DNA of 64,000 bases from Bacteroidota bacterium (GTDB lineage Bacteria > Bacteroidota > Bacteroidia > Chitinophagales > Chitinophagaceae). A program made the position numbers and the translations under genes. The notes under the pieces are model-generated. The model had not been told where the DNA came from and ran no database searches. It saw nothing but the letters and a program-made list of their open reading frames with translations. Location: positions 42,951 through 106,950 of the forward strand of contig JAFEAJ010000004.1 in assembly GCA_018266455.1 (NCBI GenBank). The letters run 5' to 3'. Positions 1 to 8,754 of the stretch are shown here, one piece after another. Positions within the stretch are counted from its first letter, which is position 1. Each line of letters begins with the position of its first letter.

Positions 1-20
1 TCGAGTCCCGTCCGGTCCGC
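1..20 (+). tRNA. 3' end of a tRNA, probably tRNA-Asp (partial)
   Basis: The window opens inside a tRNA T-arm. The loop TTCGAGT is followed by the stem CCCGT, the acceptor strand CCGGTCC and discriminator G, and CCA is not encoded. The same T-arm and discriminator G occur in bacterial tRNA-Asp, so that isotype is likely. The anticodon lies outside the window, so the identity is an inference. Confidence 0.6.
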
Positions 21-25
21 TTAAG

Positions 26-52
26 AGGAGCACGACAGTTGGCTCCTTTTTT
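26..52 (+). terminator. Rho-independent terminator after the tRNA
   Basis: A GGAGC/GCTCC stem with a 10-base loop is followed by six T residues, directly after the tRNA 3' end. Confidence 0.55.
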
Positions 53-351
53 ATTTTACCTCTCTTTACTTTTGTAAGATAAAGCACTAACTATTATAGC
101 TCAAGGCAAACTATAAACCTGCAAATCCTGGTTTTTACCTGTTTCAAATCTCTTTTGCAATATCTAACAGGTATTTAAGCGCAACTTCGATATTTCCAAG
201 CTGAATTAAGCAAAAGTTTCTTCAAAAAACTTCGCCTCTTCCTCGGTTTCAAGGATTACTTTTTTTATCCCATTTTATGCAATAGGATATTCCAAAGTAC
301 ATAAGGATGATTGATAAACATAGCTTTGTCTTTATAAACAAACAAACCAAG
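53..351. other. Gene-free AT-rich stretch before the IS remnant
   Basis: No convincing gene is present. Minus-strand open frames here lie mostly opposite the IS1380 remnant. On the minus strand about 240-185 there is a short in-frame acidic peptide ending EEAKFFEETFA without a start codon. It could be the tail of a lost gene but is too short to name. The left end of the IS1380 element should fall inside this stretch, but no clear inverted repeat was found. Confidence 0.4.
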
Positions 352-859
352 ATGGTGCAAGAAATAGAAGTGGTTTTTACTGATAAAAAAGCAATAACCT
401 GAAGTAGCATGAAGTTGATGAAAGACATGCTTGATCGCATTGGGATAAAAAAATTTATGTGTAGCTTGAATTTGCCTGAGAAAGGCCCCAACCGGGGATA
501 TACAGCGACGCAAACCAGCGAATGTTTTTGGGCCAGCATCTGGATAGGAGCAGGCAGGTTCAGCCATTCGGCACACTAACGGTATGACAAAGTATTGCAA
601 AAAATATTTGGTTGGAAACAAGCGCCCGCCATCACAAAGTACCTACATTAGGTTTTTTAAAAAATTCAGTTGGAAACGGAATACAGAAGTATTTGTACCG
701 CTACAAAGATGGTTTATAGATAATTTAAAAATAAAAAATATCACGGTTAACTTTGATAGCTCTGTAATAACTCGTTATGGTGATCAAGAAGGCAGCAAAG
801 TGGGTTACAATCCCAACAAACCGGGCTAAGCATCGCACCATTCATTGATGGCATTTATA

Positions 860-1432
860 TTTAACCACCACCTGCAAAGCAGGAGGATTGAAGAATGAAG
901 CCAAAGGCTAAATTCCAAGGTCGAAGTCGAAGCCCTGTTGGTTGCTTTCCTCTTTGCGTTCTTCTTCTTCCTGATATTTTACGTACCGCTTAATCATATC
1001 TTCATTTATCCCTACCGTATTCACAAAATATCCCCTTGACCAAAAATGATTCCCCCAATACGGTTTCTTTTTCAGCATCGGATAGCTCTTGAATAATTTT
1101 ATCGCCAATTTTCCCTTTATCGTGCCCATATACACCGATACCGATATCTTCGGCGGGATACTTACCACCACATGAATATGATCTGCCTGAACATTCAATT
1201 CAGATATCTCACAACCAAGCCATTCACTCATTTTCCGAATGTCTTCATCGACCTGTTTGCCAACAGCGCCCGTCAAAATACGATAACGGTACTTCGGAGC
1301 CCACGCTATATGATAATCACACTTATATACTACGTGAGATTGCTTCTTATATTTGCTCATCCCTCAAATTTAAGCATTCGGCACAGCCCCGAGTACATAA
1401 CCACCGCCTAAGGCGGTGGGTTTCTGAGGTAG
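860..1432 (-). mobile_element. IS200/IS605-type element inserted in the IS1380 remnant
   Basis: A single Y1 transposase gene is flanked by subterminal hairpins, as is usual for this family. One lies at 871-883 (CCTGC, loop AAA, GCAGG). The other lies at 1401-1419 (CCACCGCC, loop TAA, GGCGGTGG). There is no terminal inverted repeat or obvious target duplication, as expected. The limits are estimated from where the host transposase reading frame breaks (after AFIF) and resumes (before IRIVAN), so each end may be off by about 10 bases. No accessory TnpB gene is present. Confidence 0.75.
908..1360 (-). CDS. tnpA: IS200/IS605 family Y1 (HUH) transposase
   Basis: This 150-residue protein has the normal length for single-strand DNA transposases of the IS200/IS605 (Transposase_17) family. 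The HUH metal-binding motif is HIH at residues 61-63 within ADHIHVVVSIPP. The likely catalytic tyrosine is Y126 in the helix MIKRYVKYQ. The WGNHFWSRGYFV block at about 102-112 is also typical. The frame is intact from ATG to stop and all key residues are present, so the element may still be active, unlike its IS1380 host. An acidic and charged tail follows residue 130. A REP-associated relative is possible, but the flanking hairpins favour a self-contained IS. Confidence 0.9.
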   Translation of the reverse strand: MSKYKKQSHVVYKCDYHIAWAPKYRYRILTGAVGKQVDEDIRKMSEWLGCEISELNVQADHIHVVVSIPPKISVSVYMGTIKGKLAIKLFKSYPMLKKKPYWGNHFWSRGYFVNTVGINEDMIKRYVKYQEEEERKEESNQQGFDFDLGI

Positions 1433-2329
1433 ACTAAAAATCCGCATAGTAGCCAATGCCTGGCTTCGACCAAGCAACACCGCAGCGCTAAGTAACTGCA
1501 AAGCATTTATTGATGAAACCTTTGAAATATTAAAAGATAAAGAAGTCGGATTGGCGAGAGCTGATAGCGGATTTTATGCTCATGATTTTTTAAATTACCT
1601 GGAAACAGAAAAGCAAGCCAGCTATATTATAGCGGTAAAGATGTATCCCGCTATAAAGAAAGGATTACAATTGCAAAAAGCATGGTGGGCATTAAAAGAC
1701 GGGATGGAAATATGCGAGTTTGGCTATTGATCACCCGAATGGAAAAAGCCAAGAAGAATGATAGCGGTGAGTAAGAATATTGAAATACTTATAAAAGCCA
1801 CAGGCAAGCTTTTATTGTTTGATGAGCCGGTAGGCAAATACCGGTACAGCCTCTACGTTACTAATCTTGGGTTTCCGGCAGAGCAAATATGCGGCTTTCA
1901 GGACTATATGATAGCATATAACCTGATGAGCCTGTCCCGACAAATAGTCCTTAACCCCAAGTCGCAGGCTACTGCTTTGCATTGGGAAGTTGGATCAGCA
2001 AACATGCAGGGAAATTCATATTAACATATCAGCAACCGGAGAAAAAAGGAAATGGTTAGACGGTCTCTTCGATATAGCCAGGAAAAATAATCGATCATTC
2101 TTTTTCTCTAATGCATGATTAGAAATAATAATTTTCTCAAGCTTCTCATAATGCAGTTTTTTTTGGTTATTAAACAATGCTTGCATTTCTGTAAAAAATA
2201 TGTTGTTATTTGTTGTTTTAAAAAAATTATTTTATGTAATAGCCTTTTATTAATAAAAAAAATTATTATAAACTTGTATATTTGTAATTGTTTTACCTAA
2301 CTCCTGGCAACTCGTAAAATTGTGGATCT

Positions 2330-3565
2330 ATGCGCTATTCCGTTTTCACCCATAGCCAAAGCGCTGTGCTTTCAGGCGTGGCATTCAAGAACCAGAGCAG
2401 GAAGAAAAAAGTCATCAGCCAATTGACAGCAAAAGGCGAGGCTACCATTCCTGAGCTTGCTGAGTTCCTCAATATCAGTATCCCAAAAACAACAGCCCTT
2501 ATGGCCAGCCTGTTGGAAGAAGGCTTAGCGATCGACACCGGCCGAAAAACGGACGGGCTTGGCAGGAAGGCTGCCATATATAGCCTGAACCCCGAAAGCT
2601 GTTATTTCCTTGGGGTTGAAATAAGGAAATACAAAATCAATATCGGCCTGATGAGCTTCAATGCAGGCATAGCCAGGTCTTCGTTAAATATCCCATTTGA
2701 TTTTACCGATGCCGGCGATTCATTAAACGCAGTGATAAAAGAAATAAAAAAGTTTTTATGTGAAAGCCCCATCCCGAAAGAAAAAATTATTGGCGTAGGG
2801 CTGAGCCTGGCAGGAAGGATCAACGTAAAAACAAACCAGATATTAAGTATCTACCATTTTGGTGACGCCCCTGTAAAAGAAAAGCTGGAAGAGGAATTGG
2901 GCCTGCCCGTTTTTTTAGATAATGACAGCCGGGCCATCGCCTATGGTGAATATCATTTTGGCAATTACGGCCTGCCATACACTCAAAAAAATGTTTGCAT
3001 AGCGAACCTTGATTATGGCATGGCGCTCGGTATTTTCGTTGAGGGAAAGCCCGTCTATGGTGTATCCGGCTATGCAGGTGAAATTGGCCATATCCCCATG
3101 TTCAACAATGAAAAAATTTGTTTCTGTGGAAAAAAAGGATGCCTGGAAACCGAGGCATCTGGCCTGGCCATGATCGATTATATCAACAAAAAAATCGTGG
3201 AAGGCAGCAGCAGCAGCCTGCAAAAAGTAATCGCTAAAAAAGGGTTTATTGAACTGGAAGATATTATTGATGCAGTAAAGCATGGCGACAATTTAGCAAT
3301 TGAAGCCGTTTCCGAAATAGCACACAACCTGGGCAAGGGGCTTGCCGTAGCCATCAATATGCTTAACCCCGAACTGATTGTGCTGGGCGGCATGTTGGCG
3401 GTATTGGGCGACCCTTTGCTGCTGCCTGTGAAATCATCAATTATCCACTATTCTTTAAGCATGGTCAATGCCGACACAAAAATATCCTTGTCTTCGATTG
3501 ACCAAAAAGCCGGGCTGCCGGGATGCTGCTTGTTGGTGCGCGATAAGATTTTAGGGCTGGTTTAA
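2330..3565 (+). CDS. ROK family transcriptional regulator (NagC/XylR type)
   Basis: The 411-residue protein has an N-terminal winged helix (about residues 25-80, with the recognition segment ISIPKTTALMASLLEEGL) followed by a ROK sugar-binding domain. The ROK signature is seen as GVGLSLAGRI (155-164), DNDSRA (197-202), GYAGEIGH (248-254) and the zinc site CFCGKKGCLE, giving probable ligands H254, C264, C266 and C271. The kinase ATP-binding DxGGT motif is absent at about residue 95, which favours a regulator over a sugar kinase. It lies about 195 bases upstream of the NagB-LmbE fusion on the same strand. NagC-type control of amino-sugar use by GlcNAc-6-P or a related effector is therefore likely, but not shown. 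A TATATTTG element at 2277-2284 could be its -7 box. Confidence 0.85.
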   Translation: MRYSVFTHSQSAVLSGVAFKNQSRKKKVISQLTAKGEATIPELAEFLNISIPKTTALMASLLEEGLAIDTGRKTDGLGRKAAIYSLNPESCYFLGVEIRKYKINIGLMSFNAGIARSSLNIPFDFTDAGDSLNAVIKEIKKFLCESPIPKEKIIGVGLSLAGRINVKTNQILSIYHFGDAPVKEKLEEELGLPVFLDNDSRAIAYGEYHFGNYGLPYTQKNVCIANLDYGMALGIFVEGKPVYGVSGYAGEIGHIPMFNNEKICFCGKKGCLETEASGLAMIDYINKKIVEGSSSSLQKVIAKKGFIELEDIIDAVKHGDNLAIEAVSEIAHNLGKGLAVAINMLNPELIVLGGMLAVLGDPLLLPVKSSIIHYSLSMVNADTKISLSSIDQKAGLPGCCLLVRDKILGLV

Positions 3566-3760
3566 ATTCATTTTAAAAAAAATTATGGCTTGCCACGCAA
3601 CTACGGTTATAATAAACGCTTTGCCGAAAACAGGCCAGCTTTCCATCGCCACCATTTGCTTAATTATTTTCAGTGAAAAGAGCTTTTCAAAAAAATCAAT
3701 TTTACATTTACGCAGTTTTAAAAAGATTATCCATCACAATTCATCAAAAAAAAATAGCTT

Positions 3761-5659
3761 ATGAGCATGGTAGATTCGTTTGAAAAAATTCCTGTAAAAA
3801 AATTTAACAACATCAAAGAGGGGTCTCAATTCATTGCCAATGAGATCGCAAAACTGGTCCGGGAAAAAAATGCCAAAGGAGAAAAATGCGTGCTTGGCCT
3901 GGCTACCGGCTCTTCTCCCAAAACTTTATACGCCGAGCTGATACGCCTTCATAAAGAAGAAGGGCTAAGCTTCAAAAATGTAGTTGCGTTTAACCTCGAT
4001 GAATATTACCCAATGGAAGGGAATGCCCTGCAAAGCTACAAGAGGTTCATGAAGCAGCAATTGTTTGATAGGATAGACATCGACCCTAAAAATTGCCATA
4101 TCCCCAATGGCACCTGGCCAAAAGAAGGCATAAAAAAATATTGTGCCGATTATGAACACCTAATCGAAGAAGCAGGTGGCATCGACCTGCAGATATTAGG
4201 GATTGGCAACAACGGGCATATTGGTTTCAATGAGCCCGGCTCCAGCATCTTTTCTAAAACAAGACTGGTGCCTCTCGATAATTCCACGCGGATCGCCAAC
4301 TCGCACGACTTTCAGAATTTATCTAAGGTCCCCAGGATTGCCATTACCATGGGGATAGACACCATACTGAAAGCAAAAAAAATCATATTGATGGCATGGG
4401 GGCAAATGAAGGCGCCGGTTTTACAAAAAGCGATAGAAGGCCAAATGACAGAACAGGTGCCCGCTTCATTATTGCAACAGCACCATGACTGTATTTTTGT
4501 GACTGATGAACTTGCTGCGTCAGAACTCACACGGTTCAAATCGCCCTGGCTCACGGGTGACTGTGAGTGGACTCCTCAAATAATTAGAAAGGCAGTAATT
4601 AATATGGCGCTAAAATTAGAAAAACCGATTTTAAGCCTTACCAATGCCGACTACAATGACAATGGCCTCAGCGATCTGCTTGTTGAAAAAGGCGATGCGT
4701 ACGAGATCAACCTCCAGGTTTTTTATATGATGCGCGACAGCATTACCGGTTGGCCGGGCGGCAAGCCCAATCAAAAAAGTGTTGAAAGGTCGGAGCCTTT
4801 CCCAAAACGCAGTGTAATTTTTTCTCCCCATCCCGATGATGATATTATTTCAATGGGCGGCACCTTCATGAGGCTGCACGACCAGGGCCATGATGTGCAT
4901 GTAGCTTATCAAACATCGGGCAACATCGCAGTAACGGATGAATTTGTTACCCGTTTTCTCGATTTTGCAGTTGGGTTTGAACATCTGAAGGGCATCAACA
5001 ACGACACTTCTTCAAAAGCTTTGCATGAAGCCACTGAATTCCTGAGAAATAAAAAAGACAGCGACATCGATACACAGGACATCAGGGACATTAAAGGGCT
5101 GATCAGGAGATGTGAAGCAAAAGCAACATGCCATTACGTGGGGCTAAAAGACGAGAACATCCATTTTCAAAATCTCCCTTTTTATGAAACGGGCACCATT
5201 GAAAAAAAACCAATGGGCGAAGAAGACATCAGGCTGACAATGGATTTATTGCAAAAAATAAAACCCCACCAGGTGTATTGCGCAGGCGACCTTGCAGACC
5301 CTCATGGCACCCACAAAGTTTGCCTTGATATTGTGTTCGAATCATTCCGCAGGCTGAAAGCAAATAAGGAAGCATGGGTGAACGACTGTTGGGTATGGCT
5401 TTACAAAGGAGCATGGCAGGAATGGGACATCAGCGAAATTGAAATGGCCATCCCGATGAGCCCCGACCAGGTAATGAAAAAGCGATATGGGATTTTCATC
5501 CACCAGTCCCAAAAAGATATGGTTCCATTCCAGGGAAGCGACAGCCGCGAGTTCTGGCAAAGGGCAGAACATAGAAATGCAAATACTGCTGGTTTATATG
5601 CCCAGCTTGGGCTCACCAAATTTGCAGCTATGGAAGCTTTTGTAAGATGGCATTTCTAA
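3761..5659 (+). CDS. nagB: Glucosamine-6-phosphate deaminase fused to a LmbE/PIG-L deacetylase
   Basis: The 632 residues hold two domains. Residues about 10-265 are NagB, the deaminase that converts glucosamine-6-P to fructose-6-P and ammonia. It shows LATGSSP (48-53), FNLDEYYP (78-84; D80 matches the catalytic Asp) and GIGNNGHIGFNEPGSS (147-162, with H153 and E158). N151 sits where E. coli has Asp141. Residues about 350-632 are a LmbE/PIG-L zinc deacetylase with PHPDD at 356-360 and a downstream HGTH motif for the third metal ligand. Single-domain NagB is about 265 residues, so this is a true fusion of a kind annotated in Bacteroidota. A plausible role is linking deacetylation of an N-acetylglucosaminyl compound to the deaminase, but the substrate of the second domain is unknown. 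Confidence 0.9.
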   Translation: MSMVDSFEKIPVKKFNNIKEGSQFIANEIAKLVREKNAKGEKCVLGLATGSSPKTLYAELIRLHKEEGLSFKNVVAFNLDEYYPMEGNALQSYKRFMKQQLFDRIDIDPKNCHIPNGTWPKEGIKKYCADYEHLIEEAGGIDLQILGIGNNGHIGFNEPGSSIFSKTRLVPLDNSTRIANSHDFQNLSKVPRIAITMGIDTILKAKKIILMAWGQMKAPVLQKAIEGQMTEQVPASLLQQHHDCIFVTDELAASELTRFKSPWLTGDCEWTPQIIRKAVINMALKLEKPILSLTNADYNDNGLSDLLVEKGDAYEINLQVFYMMRDSITGWPGGKPNQKSVERSEPFPKRSVIFSPHPDDDIISMGGTFMRLHDQGHDVHVAYQTSGNIAVTDEFVTRFLDFAVGFEHLKGINNDTSSKALHEATEFLRNKKDSDIDTQDIRDIKGLIRRCEAKATCHYVGLKDENIHFQNLPFYETGTIEKKPMGEEDIRLTMDLLQKIKPHQVYCAGDLADPHGTHKVCLDIVFESFRRLKANKEAWVNDCWVWLYKGAWQEWDISEIEMAIPMSPDQVMKKRYGIFIHQSQKDMVPFQGSDSREFWQRAEHRNANTAGLYAQLGLTKFAAMEAFVRWHF

Positions 5660-5791
5660 AACCCTAAATCAAGAGCGAAAGATTGGGAATGAAAAAGGAG
5701 CGCAGGGGCTTGGCGCTGGTTGCATTCCTGTTTTACTTTATGATACTTTATTTGTGATTTCTCATTTAATTTTGCTGCCTTTATTACGTTT

Positions 5792-6454
5792 ATGGCCCAG
5801 AAAAGTGAGCAAGGTTTTAGGAACAAATGGCAGGCTGCCTGGTCTTTCAGGTCCTTTAGGTTACAAACCATTTTAGGCAGCATTGCGCTGGCGGCAACAT
5901 TTTCATTCTTCCCTTCTTTTTTCAATTATATAGAAAAAAGAAACGGCCCCGTGCTCAACGACTGGCTCCTAAGCCGGATTGAGCCGCACGATGTTTCTGT
6001 ACTGATTTTTCTTTTTGTTTGGGCGCTTGCGCTATTTTTATTAGTAAGAATGGTCCAGCAGCCTGGCATTTTTATTGTGATGCTTTGGGCCTATATGCTG
6101 TTAAGCATTATGCGGATTGCTACCATCTCATTATTTGCGCTGAATGCCCCAAAAGGCTTATTGGTGATGATCGACCCATTAAGCAACGTCTTTTATGGCC
6201 GCACTTTTATTACAAAAGACCTGTTTTACTCAGGCCACACATCAACTGCTTTCCTGATGTTTTTCTGCCTTAGAAAAAAAACAGATAAAATTTTTGCCTT
6301 CATCGCTTCCATTATGATAGGCATTCTCCTGCTTGTGCAGCATGTACATTATACCATTGATGTGCTGGCTGCACCTTTTTTTGCATTCGTATGCTATATA
6401 TGTGCAAAAAAAATTATTTGGGGATTTAGTTATAGAGGCGATTTTTTGTATTGA
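5792..6454 (+). CDS. PAP2_C / sphingomyelin-synthase-like membrane protein
   Basis: A 220-residue protein with about five or six hydrophobic segments. It carries the two signature blocks of the lipid phosphate phosphatase/sphingomyelin synthase fold. One is KDLFYSGHTS (142-151, His149) and the other is HVHYTIDVLAAPFF (184-197, His186 and Asp190). These match the D3 and D4 motifs of eukaryotic sphingomyelin synthases (SGHT and HYTID) better than ordinary PAP2 phosphatases. By family knowledge it would transfer or remove a phospho-head-group on a lipid at the membrane. Serine palmitoyltransferase lies about 8 kb away, which makes a sphingolipid substrate attractive but unproven. A TAATTTTG box at 5767-5774 lies just upstream. 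Confidence 0.75.
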   Translation: MAQKSEQGFRNKWQAAWSFRSFRLQTILGSIALAATFSFFPSFFNYIEKRNGPVLNDWLLSRIEPHDVSVLIFLFVWALALFLLVRMVQQPGIFIVMLWAYMLLSIMRIATISLFALNAPKGLLVMIDPLSNVFYGRTFITKDLFYSGHTSTAFLMFFCLRKKTDKIFAFIASIMIGILLLVQHVHYTIDVLAAPFFAFVCYICAKKIIWGFSYRGDFLY

Positions 6455-6516
6455 CACATCGCTTCCTTCACAAACTGAGCGGGGCAGATTCAACATCTCG
6501 CCCAATGATCAGCGGC

Positions 6517-7623
6517 TTAAAATGCTTCTCCTAATTGCAGGTAAAAACCATTTGACTTCCCGGCCCCAATACCATAATCTAATCTTAAATTTAGTTTTTC
6601 TGCAGTGTTGAGGGCGAACCTTAAGCCTGTGCCAAATGAATATTTCAGGTACTGAAAATTCATATCGCTCAGCCTGTCAGACACATTGCCAATACCCCCA
6701 AAACCAACTGCCGAAAACCTCCAGAATAATGGCAACCGGTATTCAGCCTGGATAACTACAAGGTTTTTATCACGGTACCGGCCTTCGTAATATCCCCTCA
6801 TTTTACTTGAGCCCCCTAACAAAGCAAGGCTGCGCAGCGGCACCTCTCCTGCATTAAAAGAAGCAGTGGCCTGCACGGCCAGCACCTGGCGCCTATGTGT
6901 CCTTAAAAATTTCCGGGTGTCAACAACAAAATTGGTGTAGTTGTAATCGGAGCCGAAATAATTCGCAAAATGGTTGAAGTAGAACTGCAACATCTCTCCT
7001 TTATCAGGAGAAAAAGCATTGTTTCGGGTGTCGTATGTAAAGCTCGCTCCAAAACCTGAAACATGGTACCCATTGCGCCCATAAATATTTTCCCTGTCAA
7101 ATAAACCGCCTAAATCATATTTCACGCTGAACAGGCGCTGGAATTCATATAAAAGGCCTACATATATCTTATTTCCAAGATGAGTTTGTGGGTGCAAATA
7201 AATATAGTATTGCTTGTAACTATAATTTTCCTCGCTGCTGTCTGCTGAAGTTTTGCCCAAGCCCCAGAATTTATCGGGATAATAGCTGTATGACAATTGC
7301 TGGTTCAGTATATATTTCTCGCCAGGGAAATATATCGAGCCATTGATAGCCACTACAAATTGCTTTCGAAGAGAATAAAGTGCAAGTGCCTGCAGGTTGG
7401 AGGTCCTGGAGAGCCGGTCTTTAGGATTAATATGAAACGTGAATGATGATGCAAGCCCGAACGACCAGCTTGTTTCTATTGAACGGGCAACTACAGGCAA
7501 CACCAATACGCTACGCGAGGAACGCAGCTTAAGTGTGTCCAATTGGGCTTTTGCTCTATGGAAAGGAGCTAACAATACAACCATGGCGAAAATGCGGAAA
7601 AATGATTTATTTTGCGAGCGCAC
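6517..7623 (-). CDS. BamA/TamA-family outer-membrane beta-barrel without POTRA domains
   Basis: The 368-residue protein begins with a signal peptide (charged MRSQNK, hydrophobic core, cleavage after AKA). It then consists almost wholly of amphipathic strands ending in the bacterial surface antigen (Omp85/D15) pattern GGSSKMRGYYEGRYRDKN at about residue 270, followed by AEYRLPLFWRFSAVGFGGIG and a terminal aromatic residue. No POTRA repeats precede the barrel, so it is a barrel-only member, not the essential BamA. The GTG start is preferred because it gives a normal signal-peptide n-region. ATG at 7584 would remove the basic residues. Substrate and partner are unknown. It is transcribed divergently from the phytanoyl-CoA dioxygenase gene. 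Confidence 0.75.
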   Translation of the reverse strand: MRSQNKSFFRIFAMVVLLAPFHRAKAQLDTLKLRSSRSVLVLPVVARSIETSWSFGLASSFTFHINPKDRLSRTSNLQALALYSLRKQFVVAINGSIYFPGEKYILNQQLSYSYYPDKFWGLGKTSADSSEENYSYKQYYIYLHPQTHLGNKIYVGLLYEFQRLFSVKYDLGGLFDRENIYGRNGYHVSGFGASFTYDTRNNAFSPDKGEMLQFYFNHFANYFGSDYNYTNFVVDTRKFLRTHRRQVLAVQATASFNAGEVPLRSLALLGGSSKMRGYYEGRYRDKNLVVIQAEYRLPLFWRFSAVGFGGIGNVSDRLSDMNFQYLKYSFGTGLRFALNTAEKLNLRLDYGIGAGKSNGFYLQLGEAF

Positions 7624-7813
7624 TACGGTGTTTTAAGGATAACTATAGAGATTAGCTGACTAAGAACACAAAATAACATCTTAAAAGTTATTTTATTACA
7701 TTTGCAGATTAATATAAAATCACAATTTGTTAAAATTAAAATTACATCCTGGATTTACAGGTTCCAACATAGACTGAGAATAAGGTTTTATTTTTAGGCA
7801 AACGCTAAGCATT

Positions 7814-8629
7814 ATGAAAAAACTCGCAACCCCAGATTTTACGTTGGAAGAAAAACTGACCCCTGAACAATTGAAGATATTTGATGAAACCGGCGCTATC
7901 GTCTTCAGAAAAGTTTTTACTCCCGAACAAGTGCAGCTTTTTATTTCTGAAATAAAAAGAATAGAAAACCAATGGCTCAGTGAGGGCAAAGAAAAAGTAA
8001 ACGGCATCCCGCTGAAATTCGGGAAAGATGACAAGGGCCATACCATGATACAGCGCATGTGCTTTTTAAACAAGTACAGTAGCGTGTTCAGCGACTTGCT
8101 GCGCGACCCAAGGCTACAGGGGCTTATTGAATTTTTGCACCCCTACGAAGGCCGCATCGCCGAGGATGAAAAAGACGGGCTGATATTGAATAATTATGTG
8201 CGCATGCCAGATAGCAAATTCACCCAAATGGGATGGCACACAGATAGCCCCCGCGATCTTTTCCTCGGGCAAAAAATATTGCCCATGCTGAACGTAGGCA
8301 TCCACCTCGATGACTGCCCATTTGAAAATGGGGGATTGAGGATTTTGCCAGGCACACATAAACAGAACATGATGAAATTGTTGTTCGGCAAAAAATATTT
8401 TATTGACAACAATCCCGACCCAAAAGAAATAGGGTTTGATTTGAATGCAGGCGACCTTACTGTTCATGACGGGCGTTTATGGCACCGCGCCCAACAATCG
8501 CCCCATTATGGCGAAGCCAGCAGGCGGCGCGTGATGTATGTGCCGGTCATTACCGGGAAATACATGCCAAAGCACGAAAAAAGCAAAACGCCTTTTTATC
8601 ATCGCCTCGCTTCCAGGATCCAGAATTAA
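7814..8629 (+). CDS. Phytanoyl-CoA dioxygenase (PhyH) family protein
   Basis: A 271-residue Fe(II)/2-oxoglutarate oxygenase. The HxD iron motif is in GWHTDSP (H142, D144). The distal histidine is probably H224 in HDGRLWHRAQQ, and a basic cluster at 237-239 could bind the 2-oxoglutarate carboxylate. The segment ENGGLRILPGTHK (171-183) is characteristic of PhyH proteins. Members hydroxylate very different small molecules and lipids, so the substrate cannot be read from sequence. It is a soluble protein without a signal peptide. The next gene, an SDR oxidoreductase, is on the same strand 125 bases downstream, with a weak hairpin plus T-run at 8670-8696 between them. Confidence 0.85.
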   Translation: MKKLATPDFTLEEKLTPEQLKIFDETGAIVFRKVFTPEQVQLFISEIKRIENQWLSEGKEKVNGIPLKFGKDDKGHTMIQRMCFLNKYSSVFSDLLRDPRLQGLIEFLHPYEGRIAEDEKDGLILNNYVRMPDSKFTQMGWHTDSPRDLFLGQKILPMLNVGIHLDDCPFENGGLRILPGTHKQNMMKLLFGKKYFIDNNPDPKEIGFDLNAGDLTVHDGRLWHRAQQSPHYGEASRRRVMYVPVITGKYMPKHEKSKTPFYHRLASRIQN

Positions 8630-8754
8630 AATATCCCTTTCATAAAACAACCGGATAAATTTATTTCACAGGCTGACTGATGTTGGCCTTTTTTATTGCA
8701 TGGACCGGAATAAATTACTATTGCATATAGGTTAATGTTAAATTTGCCCCACTT

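Larger units (their letters stand above)
352..2117 (+). pseudogene. Decayed IS1380-family transposase, split by an inserted IS
   Basis: Translation in shifting frames gives an IS1380-type (DDE) transposase. The first segment, 352-575, reads MVQEIEVVFTD..., stop, then LMKDMLDRIGI. After a frameshift, 584-829 carries FFKKFSW and the family hallmark block FDSSVITRYGDQEGSK followed by GYNPNKPG. A stop then interrupts ASHHSLMAFIF. After the nested element the frame resumes as IRIVANAWLRPSNT and continues with RADSGFYAHDFLNYLE and, after another break, KYRYSLYVTNL. The C-terminus reaches about 2117. At least two frameshifts and two in-frame stops make it non-functional. Copies of this family usually encode about 420-450 residues, which fits the summed fragments. 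The surrounding DNA is AT-rich and carries no other gene, so this is a mobile-element graveyard next to a tRNA. Confidence 0.8.

Noticed and set aside
185..240. Minus-strand peptide tail VILETEEEAKFFEETFA
   Set aside because: No start codon or preceding domain; too short to call even a pseudogene.
249..621. Two overlapping minus-strand open frames opposite the IS1380 remnant
   Set aside because: Plus-strand reading gives clear IS1380 transposase motifs, and the minus-strand peptides resemble no family.
2115..2300. AT-rich 61-codon open frame after the IS1380 remnant
   Set aside because: Its sequence is low-complexity (I, L, K, F, N) and it lies in the ROK leader, so it looks like AT-rich chance.
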